From Bacteroidales bacterium (lineage in GTDB: Bacteria > Bacteroidota > Bacteroidia > Bacteroidales > DTU049): a stretch of 11,713 nucleotides of DNA. A program made the position numbers and the translations under genes. The stretch is from the NCBI GenBank assembly GCA_018056215.1, contig JAGPGB010000023.1, forward strand, positions 1-11,713. The letters run 5' to 3'. Below, piece after piece: positions 7,161 to 11,713 of the stretch (position 1 is the first letter of the stretch; each line of letters opens with the position of its first letter). The notes beneath the pieces were generated by a model. That model did not search any database, had not been told where the DNA came from, and worked only from the letters and a program-made list of their open reading frames with translations.

Positions 7161-7925
7161 TTGAATAATATTAAATTTCTATTAGATTCTTTTTATACAG
7201 AATTTTCTCAACCCAAATATTGGGAAATAGATCCAATTAAAATTCCCGCTATTTTCTCTGATCCTTTAGATATAGAAATAGCGGGGTTTTTTAGTGCTAT
7301 CATTGCATGGGGAAAACGCGAAAATATTGTGAAAGCTGCCAAAAATCTCATACAATTGATGAATTATCAGCCATATAAATTTGTAACTGGACCAAAAAAT
7401 AAATGGAAATCTTGCGAATCTTTTGTTTATCGTACTTTTCAACCAATGGATTTATTTTATTTCTTAGATGCCCTGCGTTTGATATATTTCAAATATGATA
7501 GTTTAAATAATTTTGTTAAAAATCATTATGATAAAACTAATGATTTGTTAGATAGTATTAGAGCTATTAGAGATTTATTTTTGTCTGTACCTCATGAGAG
7601 TCGCAGCGAAAAACATATTCCTAACCCAGATAAAAATAGTGCTTGCAAAAGAATAAATTTATATTTTAGATGGATGGTTCGCAACAATGAAGAAGGTTTA
7701 GATTTTGGAATTTGGCAAAATATACCGACATCATCACTATATATACCTTTAGATCTACATGTAGGAAAGGCTGCACGAGAATTAGGACTTTTATCACGTA
7801 AACAAAATGACCTCAAAGCAGTGATAGAATTAACAAATAAGCTAAAATTATTAGACCCTGTAGATCCCATTAAATATGACCTTGCACTTTTTGGCTATAA
7901 TTATTATAAAAATAAAAATTTCTAA
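7161..7925 (+). CDS. DUF2400 / TIGR02757 family protein, TTG start
   Basis: This 254-residue protein of unknown function matches the TIGR02757 pattern: an N-terminal LLDSFYTEF..P segment, FSDPLDIEIAGFFSAIIAWG (32-51), and a C-terminal PLDLHVGKAARELGLL (196-211) followed by RKQND, then LDPVDPIKYDLALFG. The C-terminal part resembles helix-hairpin-helix DNA glycosylase folds, but no catalytic role should be assigned. Start choice is constrained. An in-frame TAG lies immediately before TTG 7161, family homology begins within the first few residues, and the next ATG would remove about 65 residues. TTG is therefore almost certainly the start. The gene is 6 bases downstream of korC with no -7 box, so it is the last gene of that operon. 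It is probably a low-expression passenger and not part of the oxidoreductase. Confidence 0.87.
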   Translation: MNNIKFLLDSFYTEFSQPKYWEIDPIKIPAIFSDPLDIEIAGFFSAIIAWGKRENIVKAAKNLIQLMNYQPYKFVTGPKNKWKSCESFVYRTFQPMDLFYFLDALRLIYFKYDSLNNFVKNHYDKTNDLLDSIRAIRDLFLSVPHESRSEKHIPNPDKNSACKRINLYFRWMVRNNEEGLDFGIWQNIPTSSLYIPLDLHVGKAARELGLLSRKQNDLKAVIELTNKLKLLDPVDPIKYDLALFGYNYYKNKNF

Positions 7926-7940
7926 TTTATTTATAAAGTT

Positions 7941-7948
7941 TAACTTTG
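7941..7948 (+). promoter_or_regulatory. Putative -7 box (TAnnTTTG) of the wza-like/chorismate mutase/methyltransferase unit
   Basis: TAACTTTG lies in the 47-base gap after the DUF2400 gene and ends 24 bases before the ATG at 7973. It suggests that a new transcript starts here rather than read-through from the oxidoreductase operon. No TTG -33 element is seen at the usual spacing. Confidence 0.45.
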
Positions 7949-7972
7949 TAAAATTTTTTAATTTTTTAAGAA

Positions 7973-8728
7973 ATGAAATTTAATTATTTATTTGTTTTAT
8001 TATTATTATTGAGTTTAACCTCATGCTCGAGCTATTATTATCCTAATTTATTGATGACAAATTTAAATGAAAAGGATCTGAAAGATATCAATGAACTTCA
8101 AGTACCACCTGCACAAACTATTAAAAAAGGTGATCAATTCATTATATCTGTTTATCCCAATAAAGGTGAGCAACTTGTAATTTCCTCTAATATTAATAGT
8201 GCAATAAGTGGTGGTAGTGCAAATAATTATTATGTTAATGAAAATGGACATATTGATTTACCAATATTAGGTGATTTATATGTAGAAGGCATGTTGATAG
8301 AAAAATTTAAAGATACACTTACTAAATTATATTCTCAATATATTTCTGATCCATATGTTTTTTTAAGTTGGACTAATAAAAAGGTATATGTTTTTTCACA
8401 AGGTAGTGGCAGTGGTACATCGATTCCTTTTTCTAATTCATATATTACATTACTAGATGCTATTATAGGTAGTGGAGGTATAGGAGAGGCTTATTCTAAT
8501 AAAATCATAATTGCTAGACCATCTAATAATGAACAAAATTTTTCTTTTTATCGGGTAAATTTACAAGATAAAGAAAATCTATATTTAGGGAATGTTTATC
8601 TAAAGGATGGGGACATGGTATATATTATTCCTAAACAAAGAGTAGTCTATCAGGCTATAACTGAAATATCTCCTTATTTGTCATTTTTAAATACTATTTT
8701 AATTGTTATGCAATTATTTGTTAAATAA
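7973..8728 (+). CDS. Polysaccharide biosynthesis/export lipoprotein (Wza-like)
   Basis: This 251-residue protein has a lipoprotein signal peptide: a basic MK start, a leucine-rich core and the lipobox LTSC with the lipidated cysteine at residue 18. It should be exported and anchored in the outer membrane. The Poly_export domain spans about 44-135 (IKKGDQFIISVYP, then YVNENGHIDLPILGDLYVEG). An SLBB-like domain follows (about 136-222, with VYVFSQG, TLLDAIIGSGGI and LKDGDMVYIIP). A final hydrophobic segment (about 232-250) resembles the C-terminal membrane helix of Wza. Such proteins form the outer-membrane channel for capsule or exopolysaccharide. It is shorter than E. coli Wza (379 residues), as usual for single-SLBB Bacteroidota homologues. 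No Wzc-type kinase or glycosyltransferase gene is nearby, so its partner must be elsewhere or lost. Confidence 0.88.
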   Translation: MKFNYLFVLLLLLSLTSCSSYYYPNLLMTNLNEKDLKDINELQVPPAQTIKKGDQFIISVYPNKGEQLVISSNINSAISGGSANNYYVNENGHIDLPILGDLYVEGMLIEKFKDTLTKLYSQYISDPYVFLSWTNKKVYVFSQGSGSGTSIPFSNSYITLLDAIIGSGGIGEAYSNKIIIARPSNNEQNFSFYRVNLQDKENLYLGNVYLKDGDMVYIIPKQRVVYQAITEISPYLSFLNTILIVMQLFVK

Positions 8729-8738
8729 ATTATTTAGA

Positions 8739-9014
8739 ATGTTTAAGAGCGATGATCTATTACAACTCAGGGGTGAATTGAATGAAATTGACGATAAGCT
8801 GTTTACATTATTCATTAAAAGATATAAATTGTGCAAACAAATTGGAGAAATTAAAAAATCCCTCAATATCCCTATTTATCAACCTCAAATATATAATGAA
8901 AAATTAAATAAAATTATTGAAAAAGCACAAATAGAAAATATTCCACAAGAAGTCATAGAGAAATTATATAACATAATTCATGAAATATGCGTAGATGCAC
9001 AATCTATAGATTAA
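8739..9014 (+). CDS. AroQ-class chorismate mutase-like protein (divergent active site)
   Basis: This 91-residue all-helical protein has the size and pattern of monofunctional AroQ chorismate mutases, which convert chorismate to prephenate for Phe and Tyr synthesis. Numbered from ATG 8739, it aligns without gaps to the mutase domain of the E. coli P-protein as recalled. R11, R28, K39 and Q88 fall on identical residues. The other canonical positions do not: D48 is Gln, R51 is Ile, E52 is Tyr, and S84 is Cys. The helix-2 start IPIYQPQIYNEKL lacks the usual D..RE pattern. It may be a divergent mutase, an enzyme with another related substrate, or an eroding gene. An in-frame TTG at 8703 would overlap the preceding gene and is rejected. 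It starts 10 bases after the Wza-like gene and is likely cotranscribed. Confidence 0.8.
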   Translation: MFKSDDLLQLRGELNEIDDKLFTLFIKRYKLCKQIGEIKKSLNIPIYQPQIYNEKLNKIIEKAQIENIPQEVIEKLYNIIHEICVDAQSID

Positions 9015-9038
9015 ATAAAGGGTGGAAAGTTTAAAAAA

Positions 9039-9809
9039 ATGAGAAATATTTGTTTTAGATTTTATCATAGTTTGCAATATTATTTGACTAAAAAAAATCC
9101 TATAAATTTACATTCTCCATTTCTATATCAACTATATCTAAAAACATTTAGAATACATTATAGAATACCACAACAGCTCATATCGTATCAAAACAAACTA
9201 TCTCAGTGCAACGATAGTATAGAGTTTCAATCAATAGGTGCTAACAAAAAATTTATAAAAACTAAAGTAAATAAATGGGAAAAACGAATATCGACTAAAT
9301 TACAAAAACGTAGTTATATTATAGGATTAGCCGAATATTTTAATGCTAAAAATATTTTAGAATTAGGAGGAGGATTTGGAAAAACATCTGCTATGCTTTC
9401 TTTATTATTCCCATATACTGAAATTTATACCATAGAAGGAGTAACCTTACTTAATAATTACATCACTAATTTGAAAAATGAATTGAATTTGATAAATTTA
9501 CATAATTTTAATCTTAATTTTAATACTGCAATAGATAAATTTATCAAAGAAAATAAAAAATTTGAATTAATAATTGTAGATGGTTCACATCATTACGAAG
9601 CTACTATTAATATAATTAATCAATTGCCTGCAATTCTATCACAACCATCAATTGTTATTTTAGATGATATTAACTACTCTCGAAATATGTATCTGGCATG
9701 GAAAGAAATAATTAAAAATAATGATTTTTTTGATGTTAAATGGGAAAGGAATAGTTACGGACTATTAATTAAAAATTCCAATATGAGTAAACAATTTATA
9801 AAGATATAA
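9039..9809 (+). CDS. Class I SAM-dependent methyltransferase (Bacteroidota HSPF type)
   Basis: This 256-residue protein has a Rossmann-like methyltransferase domain. Motif I is ILELGGGFGKTS (106-117), with the acidic ribose-binding residue in TIEG (E133). VDGSHHY (180-186) and VILDDINYS (206-214) follow, then LAWKEI. The N-terminal INLHSPFLYQLY segment (22-33) is characteristic of a Bacteroidota family in which 'HSPF' is near the N-terminus and the DGNH..Y and DDIHWS motifs occur later. Here those read DGSHHY and DDINYS, so they are somewhat divergent. The substrate is unknown, and small molecule, lipid and O-methylation are all possible. It starts 24 bases after the chorismate mutase gene with no -7 box, so it is probably the last gene of that transcript. 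Base composition is very AT-rich and rich in Asn and Ile. Confidence 0.82.
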   Translation: MRNICFRFYHSLQYYLTKKNPINLHSPFLYQLYLKTFRIHYRIPQQLISYQNKLSQCNDSIEFQSIGANKKFIKTKVNKWEKRISTKLQKRSYIIGLAEYFNAKNILELGGGFGKTSAMLSLLFPYTEIYTIEGVTLLNNYITNLKNELNLINLHNFNLNFNTAIDKFIKENKKFELIIVDGSHHYEATINIINQLPAILSQPSIVILDDINYSRNMYLAWKEIIKNNDFFDVKWERNSYGLLIKNSNMSKQFIKI

Positions 9810-10111
9810 CAAATAAATAAACACACAAGTACTAAAATAAAAAAATTTAATAAAATATAACAGAAATTAAAGAATGAATATTTTTTAGAATTTAACAATA
9901 ATTTACTAAAATATATTTTTCTTATATTTTCATTTTTAGGATATTATTAATAAAAATAAATAATTATCTGATTATAGTTATGTGAATTAAAACATTTTGA
10001 AATATTTTAATAAAATTTTTTGATTTTAACATACAACAAAGAAAAATGAAATTTAACATTAAATTAAGATTATTAAAAAACATATGTATAAATTTGTAAA
10101 AATTTAAGAAA
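9810..10111. other. 302-base extremely AT-rich gap with no recognisable gene
   Basis: This gap between the methyltransferase and pyruvate kinase genes is built almost entirely of A and T runs and contains no open frame with recognisable content on either strand. A tiny frame beginning MKFNIKLRLL near 10046 ends within 20 codons and is not supported. The only signal seen is the -7 box at 10089-10096. It may be a decayed gene remnant, but nothing in the sequence identifies one. Confidence 0.5.
10089..10096 (+). promoter_or_regulatory. Putative -7 box (TAnnTTTG) of pyruvate kinase
   Basis: TAAATTTG matches the -7 consensus exactly and ends 15 bases before the pyk ATG at 10112. It implies a leader of under 12 bases. 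No TTG is present at the -33 position. Confidence 0.45.
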
Positions 10112-11554
10112 ATGGGGAAAAAATTTCTACGTACTAAAATAATAGCTACTATTGGACCAACATCATGGAACAAAGAAACTATAGAAAAAATGCTATTAGC
10201 TGGCACAAATGTTTTCAGATTAAATTTTTCACATTTTAATTATGAAAAATTCGAAGAAATCATAAATATCATAAGAGAGACATCAACAGCACTCAAAATA
10301 CCATGTGCTATTTTAGCAGATTTGCAAGGTCCTAAACTCAGAATAGGAGAAATAAAAGAAGGAACAATACTTAAAAATGATTCTTACATTTTAATTACTA
10401 ATAAAGAAATCATCGGTGATGAGAATGGTTTCACATTAAGATACAATAATTTTAATGAACTTCATAAAGGTGATCAAGTACTTATCGATGATGGCAAAAT
10501 AATATTAAGAATTGAAGAAATTTTAAACGAAAAAGAAATAAAAGCTAAAGTTATACGTGGTGGGCTATTATTATCACAAAAAGGGTTCAATATACCTCAG
10601 GCAAACCTATCGATACCTTCTGTCACTGAAAAAGATAAAGAAGACATTAGATTTATTATAAATCATGATTTTGATTGGTTGGCACTTTCTTTTATTAGAA
10701 GTGCAAATGATATTATACAGTTAAGAGAATATCTAGAATCACTTAATAGTGATATAAGTATAATAGCAAAAATAGAAAAACCAGAAGCACTAAAACAATT
10801 AAATCAAATAATTAGTTTATCTGATGGAGTAATGATAGCTCGAGGAGACCTGGGAGTAGAAATGCCTATATATCAATTGCCTATTTGGCAAAAAAGAATC
10901 ATCACTAGAGCCCGACAATTAGCTAAACCTGTCATCGTGGCTACACAATTACTAAGAAGTATGATAGATGATATCATACCATCCCGTGCAGAAGTCACTG
11001 ATATTGCAAATGCTGTGCTAGATGGCACAGATGCGCTACTATTGACTGACGAAACAAGCCTCGGTAATAATCCAATTTTGGTCATAGAAACTATGGCTAA
11101 AATCATAGGAGAGGTAGAAAATAACCCAGAATTCAATAAATTGCTAACTAAAAATTTCAAAATGGCTTCACCACTAAAAATTAATTGTAACAAAATTCAA
11201 TATGTTACAGCATCTATAGCAGCTGATGTCGTTTTAACATATCCTATATCAGCAATAATTGGTCTCACATATACAGGGTCATCTATTATTCAAATTTCTT
11301 CTTACCGTTCGCCAGTACCTATTTTTGCTTTCACTTCTCAAAATAAAGTCATTAGAAAACTTTCTCTGATATGGGGAGTGAGATCTTTCTTTTATGATAA
11401 TCAAAATAGTACTGATGAAACAATAGAAGATACACTCAATTTTTTAAAAGAGAATGAATATTTAGAACCTGGTGATTGGGTGATACATACAGCTAGCATG
11501 CCAATAAATGCAAAAAAGCACATAAATACTCTCAAGATTTCAATAGTAGAATAA
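10112..11554 (+). CDS. pyk: Pyruvate kinase
   Basis: This 480-residue glycolytic enzyme transfers phosphate from phosphoenolpyruvate to ADP, giving pyruvate and ATP. TKIIATIGP opens the barrel. RLNFSH (R36, N38, S40), LADLQGPKLR (D70, the Bacteroidota variant of DTKGPEIR), the catalytic lysine and metal ligand in AKIEKPE (K220, E222), ARGDLG (D246) and ATQ (T278) are present. The C-terminal domain runs to the end (ISAIIGLTYTGSS, SLIWGVRSFFYD, TASMPINAKK). The length is normal. Two usually invariant stretches deviate: TQMLESM reads TQLLRSM, and MLSGETA.G reads LLTDETSLG. The core catalytic residues are intact, so activity is likely. It is monocistronic with its own -7 box and converges with the transposase fragment at 11618. 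Confidence 0.96.
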   Translation: MGKKFLRTKIIATIGPTSWNKETIEKMLLAGTNVFRLNFSHFNYEKFEEIINIIRETSTALKIPCAILADLQGPKLRIGEIKEGTILKNDSYILITNKEIIGDENGFTLRYNNFNELHKGDQVLIDDGKIILRIEEILNEKEIKAKVIRGGLLLSQKGFNIPQANLSIPSVTEKDKEDIRFIINHDFDWLALSFIRSANDIIQLREYLESLNSDISIIAKIEKPEALKQLNQIISLSDGVMIARGDLGVEMPIYQLPIWQKRIITRARQLAKPVIVATQLLRSMIDDIIPSRAEVTDIANAVLDGTDALLLTDETSLGNNPILVIETMAKIIGEVENNPEFNKLLTKNFKMASPLKINCNKIQYVTASIAADVVLTYPISAIIGLTYTGSSIIQISSYRSPVPIFAFTSQNKVIRKLSLIWGVRSFFYDNQNSTDETIEDTLNFLKENEYLEPGDWVIHTASMPINAKKHINTLKISIVE

Positions 11555-11617
11555 AAAAATTGTAAAGTTTCTTATATAATTGAAAAATAAATGATAGAAA
11601 GGTATTTGTAAATAATA

Positions 11618-11713
11618 TTAAATGTTATAATATAAATATGTTAAAGACATTAGAGCACTGTACCGCTCCCATGCCCGCCTATCCGACGCGGCTAAATTAA
11701 GTATCCTCCCTGT
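11618..11713 (-). CDS. IS1595-like transposase, C-terminal fragment (runs off window)
   Basis: Reading the minus strand from the window edge gives TGRILNLAASDRRAWERY and then SALMSLTYLYYNI before a TAA at 11620-11618. This aligns without gaps to the C-terminus of the first transposase, IGRLLNLSSHDRWAWDKY, sharing GR.LNL...DR.AW..Y (11 of 18 identical). It is therefore the end of a second, diverged transposase of the same family, on the opposite strand. Bases of about 11654-11692 are close to 70% G+C, unlike anything else here, while the last codons after the ATG-coded Met are in host-like AT-rich DNA. This suggests recent acquisition, with the gene's end merging into the host sequence, or an assembly join. 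Whether the full gene is intact cannot be seen. Confidence 0.7.
   Translation of the reverse strand, partial: TGRILNLAASDRRAWERYSALMSLTYLYYNI

Noticed and set aside
8703..8738. Chorismate mutase start at TTG 8703, overlapping the Wza-like gene
   Set aside because: Numbering from ATG 8739 aligns residue for residue with the known mutase domain; the extra 12 residues have no counterpart.
11641..11713. GC-rich end as a structured RNA (tRNA, rRNA, tmRNA, RNase P or SRP RNA)
   Set aside because: No conserved core of those RNAs was found, and the minus strand translates to a clear match of the first transposase's C-terminus.
1..11713. CRISPR array, prophage or integrated element spanning the window
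   Set aside because: No spaced repeats, phage genes, integrase or attachment-like repeats were seen. Apart from the two transposases the genes are ordinary chromosomal ones.

Overview
The window is a stretch of a very AT-rich bacterial chromosome that reads as Bacteroidota. Four signs support this. Genes start from A-rich leaders with no Shine-Dalgarno sequence. Every apparent transcription-unit head has the Bacteroidota -7 box TAnnTTTG. The pyruvate kinase has the LADLQGPKLR motif typical of the phylum. The window also holds the phylum's HSPF-type methyltransferase, a DUF2400 protein and a Wza-like lipoprotein with a C-terminal membrane segment. The ferredoxin-linked 2-oxoacid oxidoreductase points to an anaerobic or low-oxygen metabolism. 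Low GC, IS elements and eroded active sites would fit a host-associated lineage with a shrinking genome, but that last point is inference.

Layout: (1) 1-116, minus strand, the N-terminus of a cation/proton antiporter cut by the window edge. (2) 307-1299, plus strand, an IS1595-family transposase with an intact frame but substituted catalytic positions. (3) 1462-2979, minus strand, the replicative helicase DnaB. (4) 3122-7925, plus strand, one tight operon: a PLP aminotransferase, then the four subunits of a 2-oxoacid:ferredoxin oxidoreductase (4Fe-4S, alpha, TPP-binding beta, gamma), then a DUF2400 gene that starts with TTG. (5) 7973-9809, plus strand, a polysaccharide-export lipoprotein, a short AroQ-type chorismate mutase and a SAM-dependent methyltransferase. 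(6) 9810-10111, an extremely AT-rich gap without a recognisable gene. (7) 10112-11554, plus strand, pyruvate kinase. (8) 11618-11713, minus strand, the C-terminus of a second IS1595-like transposase in abruptly GC-rich DNA, cut by the window edge.

The operon in (4) has a simple metabolic reading. The aminotransferase interconverts amino acids and 2-oxoacids. The oxidoreductase converts 2-oxoacid plus CoA to acyl-CoA, CO2 and reduced ferredoxin, or runs in reverse. Pyruvate kinase supplies pyruvate and ATP from glycolysis.

The points most worth a second look are the transposase fragment at the right edge, the perfect split of TAnnTTTG boxes between transcription-unit heads (6 of 6) and internal genes (0 of 7), the chorismate mutase that lacks three canonical active-site residues in an otherwise gapless alignment, and the transposase whose two halves use different arginine codons and which lacks the second catalytic Asp.
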